DNA from: Serinus canaria
Lineage: Eukaryota > Chordata > Aves > Passeriformes > Fringillidae
Assembly: GCF_022539315.1 (NCBI RefSeq)
Contig: NC_066342.1
Coordinates: 18,183,346-18,247,345 of the forward strand
Length of the DNA stretch: 64,000 nt
Reading direction: 5' to 3'
The notes beneath the pieces were generated by a model. The model had not been told where the DNA came from. It did no database searches and saw only the letters and a list, made by a program, of their open reading frames with translations. This document shows, piece by piece, positions 37,357 to 47,998 of the stretch (position 1 is the stretch's first letter; each line of letters begins with the position of its first letter). The position numbers were made by a program, and so were the translations under genes.

Positions 37357-39268
37357 AGGTGACTTTCTCTTTCGGTAGCTTGAGCGACTTGTTGTATGGG
37401 GCTCTATACGGCTGCTTTCTACTTTCGGTTCATCTCTATGATGCGACAGGAACTGTCTGTGAAAAGAGCGTAGCATGTTTCTTTTGGTGGCAGTTGCTTA
37501 CATGGAGGAGCTTCTTCAGGTCGTGTCACTGGCTCTGGTTCTTCATTTGTGATACTGAAATTCTCACTTTCGGGCCAATTTGTAATTACTTCTAAAATCT
37601 CAGGGCGATTCAGTTTACTTATACAGGTGCGCTGAGTGATAAGGGCAATTTACTTGCTTTATGTAGTGTTAGTGGCATGATGAGTGGAAGGAACTTTGCT
37701 TTTGAACATTTACTTTAGCACTGGCAGTCGGGATGCTAGGAGGAGTTGTGCTTTCATGCTAATCACTTCTGAAGCAGCTTGGACTTTTTCATAGGCAGCC
37801 AAGATTTCTTTCTCTGTTGGAGTATAGTTGGCTTCAGAGCTTCTGTAGCTTCGACTCTAAAATGTTAGTGGCTGACTCTGAGTTTTTCCAGGCACTTTTT
37901 GTCAAAGGCTCTAGGACAAGCCACGGTTCTCGGCTGCAGAGTAGAGCATGTTCTTTACATCTGGTCTTGTCTTGACTGGACTAAGGGCTACTGCATGGGC
38001 AATTTCCTGCTTGATCTGGGCAAAAGCTTGTTGTTGCTCAGGGCTCTAGTGGAAATTGTTTATCTTGCGGGTGACTAGGTAAAGAGGGTTCACGATCTGA
38101 CTGTACTCGGGAATGTGCATTCTCTAAAAGCTTATGGCACTTAGGAAAGCTTGCATTTCTTTCTTATTGGTCGGTGGAGACATAGCTGTGATTTTGTTAA
38201 TGACATCTGTAGGGATTTGACGCTGTCTATCTTGCCACTTCACTCTTAGGAATTGAATCTCACAAGCTGGTTCTTTTACTTTGCTCTTTTTAATGGCAAA
38301 ACTAGCTCTTAGGAGGATTTGGATGATTTTCTGTCTTTTCTCAAACACTTCTGTGGCTGTGTTCCCCCACACAATGATGACATCAATATACTGGAGGTGT
38401 TTTGGAGCTTCACTCTTTTTCAGTGCGGTTTGGATCAGTTCATGGCAGATGGTGGGACTGTGCTTCTACTCTTGGGGCAGTCGGTTCCAGGTATACTGCA
38501 CTCTCTTCTAGGTGAAAGCAAACTGAGGCTTGCATTCTGCTGCCAGAGGAATGGACAAAAATGTATTGGCAAGTTAATAGTGGCATACCACTTTGCTGCC
38601 TTGGACTCTAGCTCATACTGGAGCTCTAATATGTCTGGCACAGCAGCGCTCAGCGGTGGAGTCACTTCATTCAATGCACGGTAGTCTACTGTCAATCTCT
38701 ATTCTTTTTCAGATTTACGCACAGGCCAAATGGGGCTGTTGAAGGGTGAGTGGGTCTTGCTGACTACTCTTTGGCTCTCTAGCTCTTGGATTATATTATG
38801 GATGGGGATCACAGCATCTCGAGTGGTTCTATACTGCCGTCGATGCACTGTGGAAGTGGCAATTGGTACCTGTTGCTCTTCTCCCTTCAGAAGTCCTACT
38901 GCAGATGGATTTTCTGACAGTCCAGGCAAAGTATTCAATTGCTGGATGCCCTCAGTCACTACAGCTGCTATCCCAAATGCCCACCTGAGTCCTTTTGGGT
39001 CCTTGAAATACCCACTTCGAAGGTAATCTATGCCCAAAATACATGGGGCCTCCGGGCCAGTCACAATAGGGTGTTTCTTCCACTCATTTCCAGTCAGGCT
39101 CACATCCCCTTCCACCAAAGTGAAATCCTGGGATCCCCCTGTTGCACCGGCAATAGAAACAGACTCTGTCCCCACATGTCTCGATGGGATTAATGTGCAC
39201 TGCGCACCAGTGCCAACCAAAGCTTTATATTCCTGTGGTTCCGATGTGCCAGGCCAACGAATCCACAC
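37357..39268 (-). pseudogene. pol: Element C protease and pol (reverse transcriptase, start of RNase H)
   Basis: Protease at 38699-39268 has G-T-G-A-Q-C-T-L-I-P where an aspartate is expected first, so the active site is lost. Reverse transcriptase follows with V-D-Y-R-A-L-N (38695 downward) and later the thumb region P-P-T-N-K-K-E-M-Q-A-F-L. RNase H begins near 37,470 with a L-F-T-D-S-S-C-R stretch and is cut at the LTR. Frames carry many stops. The D-Y-R-x-L-N and T-K-K-E-x-Q-x-F-L style motifs fit class III (ERVL-like) polymerases. Confidence 0.75.
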
Positions 39269-39565
39269 AGACCAGAAAACACGATTTTCCCTAGCCTCTA
39301 CCTGGCTAGAGGCAGGGCCCCTCTAAGCCTGGTCATGCTTCTTTCTTTGGGTATATGTCTTGGATGTTCTTTCAAGGGGATCGGACATGTCATCATCATC
39401 ATCGTATCTGGCAGTTCGACTACGGGCAACTGGAGCTGCTTCTGTTTTGGTGGAACACCCTCTCTGAGTTCTGACTTCTTTCAATTTACGTACTCGTCGT
39501 GCCAGAGCAGCAGTAGATTTCTCATCCTATCTCCTTATGTTCTCTCTACTATCACGCAGGAAGAA

Positions 39566-41399
39566 CTATAGCTCAGCTCGTGGCGTGTACCTTCTCTCTC
39601 CATCTGGGGAACGTCTGTATTGGGCACTAGGACCTCTGATCTGTACTGCTGAGATTTGGAGAAGGTCTTCTTTAATCTCTTCTCTGAGCTTTTTGTGATT
39701 CTCTTCTATCTTATCTTCTAACTTCTGCAGACGTGTTTCTACTGCTGCGATTCTGGCATGTGTTGGGCCATGCACAGCATCTGCATATGCTCGGAGCTTC
39801 TTCGCCAAATCTAGCACGGTCTTATCTTTCTCATCTCGCTTCATTATGGTTAAGGCAGAAGCATATTCATGTGGCTCGAGTCGTTCAAGTTTCTGCCACA
39901 TCACAGCCGTGCATGGTACCAAGTCTGGGTTCTTAGTTGTTACATCATTTGAGAAGATAATCTCTGCCACTGCCATTTCTCTCAAGCGTTGGATCCCTTG
40001 CTCTATGGTCTTCTACTGGGTCTGCTGCATATAAAGATCATCTGCACACAGGTATCTTTGTGCAACACTGTCTAAGACCCGTGCCCAGAGGCTGTGAGGA
40101 TTAACTCCTCTCATCATTCTTTGGTCGATGACAGGATCATGTGACAGGGATCTCAAATGCCTCACTTCAGTGCCATCCAGAATTGTGGCCTCGCCTGCAG
40201 CATCTCAGAAACGGACTAACTAACTAATTATGGATTTATCAGGCTGCCAGGTGTAATCTTTCTTTAGGTCACAGAGGTCCTTCAGGGAAAAGGACTCCAT
40301 ATTGGCTTCTGATCTGGCACCTGCTGCTTTGACTTCTGATTTTACATCAGGAGGTGCTGAGGGTTTTTCTCTTGTATCATCATCATCATCATCATCTACT
40401 GGTCGATTGGTCTTGCCTGTGCATTTTCCTCTTCTAGTGCTGGTAGCAACAGCTATTGGTTTAGCTTCTGGCTTAGGCTCACTATCTAGCTTGGCTGCTG
40501 TCTTTGAGCTTGGGGTGTTGGCTGCAGCTTGAGTGAGCAGGATAGCAGCTGATTTATCTCTGCCCCCCTGCTTTTGTCTGCTGCCCAACTGTATCTAGCA
40601 ATGTGCGATAAGCATATGCTCAGGCCCAGCTCACTGCAATGATCTTTTTCTCCTTAGGGTCATCTTGGTACTTTTCTTTCAGATATTTCCCCACCTCAGC
40701 TGGGTTCTGAATTTGTTCATGGGGCAAGTCTCAGACTATAGGGTCAGAGAATGCTTTCAGGATTTGTCTCATATTCTCTTATTTCTCACGCTACTTAGGA
40801 TTTTCTACACCTGGGTCTATTCTTGAGTCAGGGATCTCATCAGCCTGTCTAGAAATCTCAGCCCTCATTCTACAGATGCAGCAGACTATATAGAGGAAGC
40901 TTACTAGATTGAGTACCAGAAAGATGGTCTCTAACATTCAGGGGAAACTGAACATTCTCTAATAGTGATGCAACAGATTCAGAGGAGAAGAAGGAAAGCA
41001 AGGGCTGAAAAGCCTCACCCCCTGCTCTTCCTCTAACAAGCTGGATGCATAACCATAGCCATGAACTATTCACACCTGGAGCAGACTCCAGCATGTTTAT
41101 AAACTTCTTACAAGCTATTACCACCAAGCCCAGCAGGATAGCTATTCTGGTCACTGCCCCTCTGCTGTAAAAGCTACGTATTAGGGACAATACAAGAGCT
41201 ATTTCTGGATAAGAAAATAAACCAAGGGACCATAGAGGTATTAAGATCTCAAAAAACCCTATTGACCAGAAATGCATGCAAGCCTTCACCTTAATACACA
41301 TTATGAATTCAAAAAGCATGGCTATTAACTTCTTTATACTGACACAGAATAATGGCAACCAAAATGCACTCAAAACCGGGTTTTTCTACTCTCTCTCGA
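39566..41399 (-). pseudogene. gag: Element C gag
   Basis: Two open pieces remain: 40220-40588, polar and lysine-rich with seven consecutive aspartates encoded by an ATC repeat in plus view, and 39566-39985, a helical coiled-coil-like region (L-E-D-K-I-E-E-N-H-K-K-L-R-E-E-I) typical of ERVL Gag. No zinc knuckle is seen. The rest is stop-riddled. Confidence 0.65.
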
Positions 41400-41419
41400 G
41401 CCCCACGCTTTGGGCGCCA
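41400..41419 (-). promoter_or_regulatory. Element C primer-binding site, tRNA-Lys-like with 2-base insertion
   Basis: The minus strand reads TGGCGCCCAAAGCGTGGGGC five bases from the LTR edge. The tRNA-Lys(1,2) complement is TGGCGCCCAACGTGGGGC, so the site matches apart from an inserted AG. Confidence 0.75.
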
Positions 41420-41424
41420 AAATT

Positions 41425-42068
41425 TGTCCTGGTTTAGGGCAAATTTGGGAGAGAATACTGAAAAAGGGCTTCTCTAAAAACAAACTCACACGGCCTCTCC
41501 TCCAACCGGTTCGGGAAGAATTCCTCATAGAGAGGTGGAAAGAACCTGTTTATTTGACAAGCACAGCACCTCTTAGCACACACAATGAACAATACCGGAT
41601 GACACCACTCTTCCACTGCTCTGAAAAAGATGACAAATTCAGAAAAGTCTCTCTTGGGGGTTTGCTCTGTTATCAGTCCCTCCGGTGCTGAGGCAGCTGC
41701 TGCAGTCACAAGGTGTAAACTCTCTCTCTGTGTTCTAAATCCTAGTCTGGAGCAGTTAGCAGGTCTAACGGGGTGGGGAGACAGTCCATAAAGGAATTTG
41801 GACTGTTTAGCTAAAGTAACTAATGAGAAGGGGGGAAAAAAAGCAAGAGCAAGCTGAGCAGAAGCGAAGCAGAAGCAAGAGTGAAAGCAAAAAGCAGGGC
41901 AAAAAGCAAAAAAGCAGCAACATGCACTGGTGCTATCTGGATGTCTCGCGGAGTGGCTGATAAGAGGCCCAAAACAAAACTCTCACTCTGCCAGTCTTAA
42001 AGGCACAGAACATAATATCCAGCATAAATTACATACACACGAATGGGGATAACAGTCACCCTAGGACA
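41425..42068 (-). repeat. Element C 5' LTR, full length (644 bp)
   Basis: In plus view it starts TGTCCTGGTTTAGGGC and ends CACCCTAGGACA, giving TGTCC/GGACA termini. A minus-strand AATAAAC is near 41,548. The AAAGG duplication follows at 42069. Purine-rich AAGCAAAAGC-type repeats fill U3. Confidence 0.9.
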
Positions 42069-42475
42069 AAAGGTTAAAAACATTAAGCGAACAGTACAAA
42101 GTATTAGAAAAACAATATGCTGATGGGGAATTACCTTCCCCAGACAGGAATTTATTCATTGATCTAATTCCAGAAACTGCAACAGAATTGGGTTTGTTGA
42201 ACTGTTGAATTTGTGGGGGGCTGAAATCTGATGAGAAATGGCCCTGGAAAGGGGAAGGTTTGGCTCCAGAAATACTTCTGAAATGGGACAGCTCGAGGGT
42301 CTCAAAATTGGTACAGAGACCTGAGGGGTGGGTTTTGGATCAAAGGGTGATTAGCACAATCTGTGTCATTTGGGAGGGAGGAGAATACACTGAAATGGTG
42401 GGATATACTCTGTGTGTATCTACTCAGACGGTGAACTCAGAATCAAAAAGCTAGGCATGGCACCCAGCCCCTCCT

Positions 42476-44133
42476 TTGGGGTATTGGAGCCTGAAAAATG
42501 ATACAAATTGTGAGTGGAACGAAAGATTAGGGTTATGCTGGGTCCAAAGTCCAGGAGCCAACCCTTTCCAATCTTTGGAAAGTGTGAGAGAATTTTGGGG
42601 AGACCCAGGGAGAGTAAACATTAAATGGAAAGCCCCGGATGGGATTTATTGGATCTGTGGAAAAAAGGCATACAGTGAATTACCCCCAAGGTGGAAAGGG
42701 TCTTGCACTTTAGGTATGATCAGACCAGTTTTCTTTACTCTCCCAAGAACAAAAAGCAATCTGTTAGGGGCTCCATTATACGAGACCTTGAAAAGGGAGA
42801 GGAGGAGTCTGAAGAAGATAATACCAGTGATAAGCGGGAAACAAGCTTGGGGGGAAGAAGAGTGGCCAGCTGCAAGAATAATCAATTATTATGGGCCGGC
42901 CACCTGGGCACAAGATGGAAGCTATGGGTATAGGACCCCGATTTACCTACTGAACAGGCTGATCAGATTGCAAGCAGTTATGGAAATTGTATCAAATCAC
43001 ACCTCCGAAGCCCTGGATTTACTAAGTCGACAGCACACACAAGTACAGGCTTTTGTGTACCAGAATCCAATAGCACTAGACTATTTGCTGGCCGAGGAAG
43101 AGGGAGTGTGTGGGAAATTCAATGAATCGGAATGTTGTATTGAGATTGATGATTATGGGGAAACCATAAGAGGTTTGGTGGCCGAAATAAAAAAGGTGGC
43201 CCATGTCCCCGTCCAAAAATGGAATTCTATTTTGCAGTCCTCATGGTGGGACAATTTATTCGATGGAGCATGGTGGAACAAAATAATATTTCTTGTGCTC
43301 TGTTCAGTAGCCGGGATCTGTTGTGGTATGAAGTTATATCCTGTCCCTCAGCTGTTACAACTTCCTCTTTCCCTTCCCCCTGCCCTCTTCCTAATTGCTG
43401 TCTGTCAAGTTCCACATTCCAGTAAGGGCGTCATGTGATTGGCAGAAGTTCAAAAGATGCTTCTCAGACCTGGGGTCATTGGCCTGTCCAGGTGTCATTG
43501 TCCCCTGAGACCCTCCCCCTCCCACTTGGTTGGTGGCCCACCTATCCTCTCCCTCCCCCCTCCCTGTGGGCTTAAAAGGCACTGGAACCATGGGGTTGGT
43601 ATTCTGTTGGAGCTGTTGCAAAGATTCAGAACTCTTGTGACCCTGGAATAAACTCTGGATTTAACCCTCCAGCAGAATCCGCTCTTTTCTCTTCACCATC
43701 GCCTGAACTTTTTCCACTAGAGGTAAACTGAGTTTCTACTTTGCTTGGACTCATTCTGAGTGCCTAACTCCCAGCCAGCCAAGGGTGTCTCTGAGGTGAA
43801 AAACCACAGCTGCTACCTTTGAGCACTAAGACCGGACAAGCCCAGGCATGCTCCACTCAGCAATATTGGGATTATATTCTATTAGGGATCCTATTCCTAC
43901 CCTGTGATTCCATGTTTATTAGACTGATCCACTCCGTAGTCAGGGGAATGCAAATTGCAATAGTTCCTATAGACTCGGAGGGAGCTTCCGGAGGTGATGC
44001 ATCTAAGATCATGCGGTTAGGGGAGAGAAAGTATGCCAGCAATGCTGCAGAAGCATTGGCAAGGTTTGAGAAGCAAAACACTGAAGAAAGGAGTAGTAGA
44101 TTGTATCAGGGCATCCCACAAGGGGAATACTGA
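42476..44133 (+). pseudogene. env: Provirus D env C-terminal surface and transmembrane subunit
   Basis: The frame from 42476 runs through cysteine-rich surface sequence to R-E-R-R-S-L-K-K, then a transmembrane subunit with C-G-K-F-N-E-S-E-C-C (the C-x6-C-C motif) near 43,110 and a tryptophan-rich pre-membrane stretch W-W-D-N-L-F-D-G-A-W-W. A hydrophobic span follows near 43,280-43,330. Solo LTR U interrupts at 43353. The cytoplasmic tail resumes at 43862 in the same frame and ends at 44131-44133. It is a gamma-type envelope. This half is open apart from the insertion, but the surface half is broken. Confidence 0.85.
43353..43855 (+). repeat. Solo LTR, family U (503 bp, TSD CTCAGC)
   Basis: It starts TGTTACAACTTCC and ends GCATGCTCCA. 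A perfect 6-bp duplication CTCAGC flanks it (43347-43352, 43856-43861). CTTAAAAGGC and GGAATAAACTC resemble a TATA box and a polyadenylation signal. Env of provirus D reads in one frame across the site once the LTR is ignored. Confidence 0.92.
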
Positions 44134-44245
44134 ATAGTATAAGAGGTATTCCATTTGTGAGGAACCCTCAATGGTGATGGGTAGAGATAGAAAAGTTAAT
44201 AAATTAGAAGCATTAATTAAACTGGTGAAATAAATGGGGAGGGAT

Positions 44246-44864
44246 TGTAGTATATGATATAGATAATTCATGCTTTGTAACTATATAAAAAATATAAGAT
44301 CCAACCATGCCTCTGACCCCCATGGCCAGAAGCAGGGCCTTCTTTCTATTCAAAGATTTCTCAGACTCGCCCAGATAAAATCATGCCTGTTAAAGAATGA
44401 ATGAGTCCTTCTCCTGCAATAAGCAGCCATTTCCCAGAAATGTCCAGAACATTCAAGGAACTGCACTTGGAAGAGATTACATGGAGGACTGGGCGACCTG
44501 GTTACAAGTGAAAAGAAGACTATTTCGAGGACCTCAGACAGCCATCCAAACCTATGGACTGACTTTTGTACGGGTCTGGATCTGTATAGTCCCCGTTATA
44601 CATATGAAGGGACATACAGAAATCTTATGTCATTTCTGCTTCAGGCGGAATAAACTGTATATAAACTGGCTACCTGAAGCAGTCGGGGTGAACCACTGGG
44701 GAGACGCTGACACTACGTCCGTCCGAACCAGGTTCACCCAGCATCAAAGTCTGGGGTTGACGCTGTCTTGGCTGTGGCGGTTTTATTATATTCAATCCGG
44801 TTGTCGATCTAATAAATTTATAATTTTTTTTTTATAAATTTGGCTGCCGATTTGATAATTTACA
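44246..44864 (+). repeat. Provirus D 3' LTR (619 bp)
   Basis: It starts TGTAGTATATG directly after a purine tract AAATGGGGAGGGA (44232-44245) and ends AATTTACA before ACAGAT. Its first 80 bases match 31136-31215. TATATAAAC and AATAAA elements are near 44,655 and 44,812. Confidence 0.8.
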
Positions 44865-44870
44865 ACAGAT

Positions 44871-45127
44871 TATGATGAAAAAGCATTATCAGCATTAATT
44901 AACTGGTCGGAATGCTATGGATTTAAATTAATTAAAGACACTGCTTTTGACTTTAATATCTGGAAACATATGGGTAAAATTATCCTGCCAGCAGCATCCA
45001 AAGGTGATGAAAACGCAATAAGAGCAATAAAACCGTGGAGGCTCTTTTTCATTTTAATAAGACTATTAAATACTGAATTATTTGGGGAGGAAAACACACC
45101 ACATGAGTTTTCGGGGGGAATGCGTAC
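44871..45127 (+). pseudogene. gag: Provirus F gag, matrix-like piece
   Basis: An open stretch resumes right after provirus D. It reads I-N-W-S-E-C-Y-G-F-K-L and W-K-H-M-G-K-I-I-L-P-A-A, an aromatic, helical matrix-like composition. The few codons upstream of it lie at 31105-31135, left of provirus D. It ends in LTR L1. Confidence 0.5.
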
Positions 45128-45556
45128 TGTGAGAAACAGCTACTTTTTTTTCATAGTTTGGGAAGGTTTATTAAACCTTATAAAAATCACAACAGAAGAC
45201 TGAATAGAGAAAAAGGGTACAGCGCTACGGGAGCAAAGGATTTCTCCCTCCATGTGCTCAGCCCCCTCACAATGGAGGTTTTCCCTTTTTAACCCTCTAA
45301 CCCCTCCCAAGATTCTGTCCATCGACCCCTTCTTCGCTCTCCAGGGGTGGAGATAGCTTCCTCAAATCCTAAATGGAGGTCAGATGTTGCCATAGTAACA
45401 AGCCGACCCTCCCAAACGTCCCAACCCCAGATGTCCCTTGATAACCACGCGAGGGGGTTAAACATAACTCTAAATCTATAAACTTTTCTTAACCTAAATA
45501 CATTGTATTTGTCTATTAATTGTGAGAGTCAATCATCGCATTTCTCATGGATGACA
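45128..45556 (-). repeat. Solo LTR, family L, copy 1 (429 bp, TSD GTAC)
   Basis: In plus view it starts TGTGAGAAACAGC and ends CATGGATGACA, with GTAC on both sides (45124-45127, 45557-45560). It is related to the LTRs of proviruses G and H (57482-57911, 61736-62175). A 4-bp duplication fits gamma-type integration. Confidence 0.85.
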
Positions 45557-46704
45557 GTACCTTTCTAAGCCTAAAAGGTACGTGGCTGAACACAATGGCC
45601 GGCCATGCCGCCTCACATGGCCGAGCTGCACTGAATAACCCCCCCACATCGGCATTGTTCCCGGGAGAACCGTCCCCCGCAGCCCCCCTACACAGAGAGG
45701 AACCACCGCACAGCGAGATGGAGGGGGGCGGCGGGGTCCCGACCGGCAGCGATGATGCGCCCATACCAAAGCGCCATGCGGAGCTGGGCTGTCCGATACC
45801 AGCACCCCAAAAATGTCACCCAGTGTCTGCCCCGCGCAGCTGCTGCAGGGGCTCGGACAGAACGGCCATTTCCGCTGGGCAGACAGTGAGCATGACGTAG
45901 CTCCAGCTCTATGCTGTCCCCGGGACAGCACCCCTGCTACCGGGGCCGACCATGACCCTCATCGCCATGGAAACACCCGGACCGCCCCTGCCCGGAGCTG
46001 GTTGGCTCAGCCCACAAACTGCGCCCACAGCCCCGCTTCCGCACACCACGCCTGCCTTCCACTGCAACACGGGGCGGGGGGGGAACCTGAGATGACATCG
46101 TTACAAATGCCCGGATGTTACCACTACGTCACACCCGGAAGCGCACCAGAACCAGGAAACTCCCACACCATGATACAGAGCCCCGTTCCTAGCACCAGCC
46201 CCGGACACGCAGCTGTCACTGCCGCAGCACCATGGCAGCTACAGTCAAAGTCCCAACAAGGCGAGGAAGCCCCTAAAACCCTGCTGACGCCAGCTCCAGC
46301 CCCTTTGATGTTCCGAGCAGGAAACATTCCCACCCGAGACCGGGTAATCTTCTGAACAGAGGTAAAACAAAAGGCTAGAGATTGTGGAGATATAGAAGAG
46401 GCTGAACTAATTTCTGTACCCATGGGCTCACCATCTTCCGAGAACTGGCAACAGGGCGAGGGAACAGTTACAGCATTCCCAGTGGTGCAAGGTAATGGGA
46501 CAATACCTGTCAAATACATACCCTTTAATTGGCAAATCCACTCAGAGCTACGCCAGCTAGCTGCTAAGCATGGGTTAGGATTGCCTGCTGTTGCAAATAT
46601 GCTTTGATTTATAACAGCTAGTGAATTAACCCCCTATGAAGTGAAGCAGATTGCAAAACTGCTCGGTAGTCTGGTGCAATATATGTTTGAATCAAGCTGG
46701 TGAG
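45557..46704 (+). pseudogene. gag: Provirus F gag: proline-rich region and capsid start
   Basis: GC-rich, proline/alanine-rich sequence (45,557-46,330, partly in two frames) is followed by a capsid-like start: F-P-V-V-Q-G-N-G-T-I-P-V-K-Y-I-P-F, then L-A-A-K-H-G-L-G. A stop is at about 46,605 and another after E-S-S-W near 46,700. Capsid ends abruptly there; no zinc knuckle, protease or polymerase follows. Confidence 0.65.
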
Positions 46705-47385
46705 TGTTATGAACAAAAAAAGGGTTACCCATTTTTTTTCCAAAAGTAGAATTACAAGTTTTACCAACTCTGGCCGAGGAGTGCTTTTGTTAGCTGCTTG
46801 TTGTAATCACCTGTTAAGTATCAAGTCGTTAGCCATCTATGGTTGAGAATTCACTCTATTGTATCAGCATCAGCCTGCTTGTGGCCAGGTGGGAGGATGG
46901 CATCCCCCCAGACAGTGGAGGGGAGGGAACCAGGAGTTGATATGCAGATAAGTTTAGAGCCGAAATGCAATGGGGCAAGCCCCTATTCCAAACGCAATTA
47001 ATAAACCCACAAACCAGCGAGCCAATATGGAATTCAGAGATCAAAGTAGTCTCTAGACATCAGGGGTGAGGTGAGAAGTCATCAGAAACTCTGAAAACCT
47101 TAATGGCCCCTCACCACAACTTAAGAAGATGATAGTTAGAGCCAAGACCTGAGACTGCCAACTCAAAATCGGGATCCTGGGGGTGTATACCCCTGCCTGC
47201 TCTCGTGAGGCCAGACCCCCAGCTCTGTACCCTGGTGGACAAAGCTGCATTTGACTCCTCATCCGAGTCATTCCAGGGAGCTGCGACGGCGAGCCCGCGG
47301 ATCCGTCGGGCTTCCCAGCCTTGAGCTGATCACTTTTAATAAAGGTATCAAAAAGGGAGAAATATCTCCTGCCGTGTTTATTTCA
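46705..47385 (+). repeat. Solo LTR, family S (681 bp, TSD GTGAG)
   Basis: It starts TGTTATGAAC and ends GTGTTTATTTCA, flanked by GTGAG at 46700-46704 and 47386-47390. TTTTAATAAAGG near 47,336 is a likely polyadenylation signal. Confidence 0.85.
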
Positions 47386-47482
47386 GTGAGTTTATACAGA
47401 TCAGGGATTAAAAAGCTCAAGAGCTTCACAGCAGAACCCATGTTTTGCAGCAGGGATCTCTCAGCTTATAGGACTGTCCCCC

Positions 47483-47998
47483 ATGGAAGACCCACAAACC
47501 CAAGCACGTTTGAATCCCTTTATTCTAGCCCAAGCAGAGGATTTAGCGATGAAGAAGCAAACAAAAAATCCTAACAGCTCCAGCCCAGACAGGATGCTTC
47601 TACCAATCAAACCCCAACAAAACTTCACAGACACCTTGCCTTCTGGTATTTCGACAATAGGAAAGGTTCCATATTCCAAAAACTATAATAAACTGATAAC
47701 ATATGGTGAAAGTTAAAATATTGAAAAGGTACCACAAAAGAATTACAAAATTGTACAACTGTTTGTTAAATATGCCTTAGAGTTCATAGTACAATATCTG
47801 TCATTACTGTTTACATTTATTAAAATCAAAATTGTTAAGCCTATGGTAGCTGCTTTTACTAAAGTTATTAAGAAAGTATTACATTCCTTTCTCAGGCATG
47901 GGGTGCTGTGTATCAAAGAGATTGTAGGATATATATTAATAATTCGTCTCTTAGTATTCCTAATAGCCCTGCTTGCATTATTTCTAGATCAAACTTGA
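47483..47998 (+). pseudogene. Provirus F: unidentified 3' open frame, one internal stop
   Basis: The frame starts M-E-D-P-Q-T-Q-A-R-L, is open for 77 codons, has one TAA at 47714-47716, then stays open for 93 codons to TGA at 47996-47998. The first part is polar. The second is rich in lysine, isoleucine and leucine with a strongly hydrophobic end (I-I-R-L-L-V-F-L-I-A-L-L-A-L-F-L). It lies between the truncated gag and the 3' LTR, where env or an accessory gene would be. It could be an env leader ending in its signal segment, with the rest of env deleted, or a small membrane protein. I do not recognise the family. Confidence 0.5.

Larger units (their letters stand above)
37071..42068 (-). mobile_element. 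Element C: ERVL-like, internally deleted, in provirus D env
   Basis: A perfect 5-bp duplication AAAGG (37066-37070, 42069-42073) bounds the element. On the minus strand the order is 5' LTR (41425-42068), a tRNA-Lys-like primer site, gag, protease and pol up to RNase H, then a jump directly into a shortened 3' LTR (37071-37356). Integrase and anything beyond are missing. It splits the surface subunit of provirus D. Confidence 0.9.
35071..42450 (+). pseudogene. env: Provirus D env surface subunit, in three pieces
   Basis: The coding pieces are 35071-35421, 36778-37065 and 42074-42450. They are separated by solo LTR Q1 and element C. The middle piece includes L-C-Y-D-S-A-R-L-G-I-C-T-M-N-G-K and V-C-L-Q-Y-D-S-M-V-C-F. 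The third piece carries a C-x2-C site in which the tryptophan position is a TGA (42206-42208). Other stops occur in the first piece. C-x-x-C in the surface subunit pairs with the C-x6-C-C of the transmembrane subunit in gamma-type envelopes. Confidence 0.8.
31136..44864 (+). mobile_element. Provirus D: gamma-like pol and env, inserted in provirus F gag
   Basis: It is bounded by an 80-bp 5' LTR remnant and a full 3' LTR starting with the same TGTAGTATATGAT. The flanks ATAGAT (31130-31135) and ACAGAT (44865-44870) form an imperfect 6-bp duplication. The 5' LTR is joined directly to the middle of reverse transcriptase, so the rest of the LTR, gag, pro and the start of pol are deleted. Pol, a cysteine-rich leader, env and a polypurine tract follow. 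Four later insertions lie inside: LTR O2, LTR Q1, element C and LTR U. Confidence 0.88.

Noticed and set aside
45557..46355. GC-rich open frames as a possible host exon or CpG island gene
   Set aside because: They lie between gag pieces of provirus F in the expected proline-rich position and no splice or host family signal is seen.
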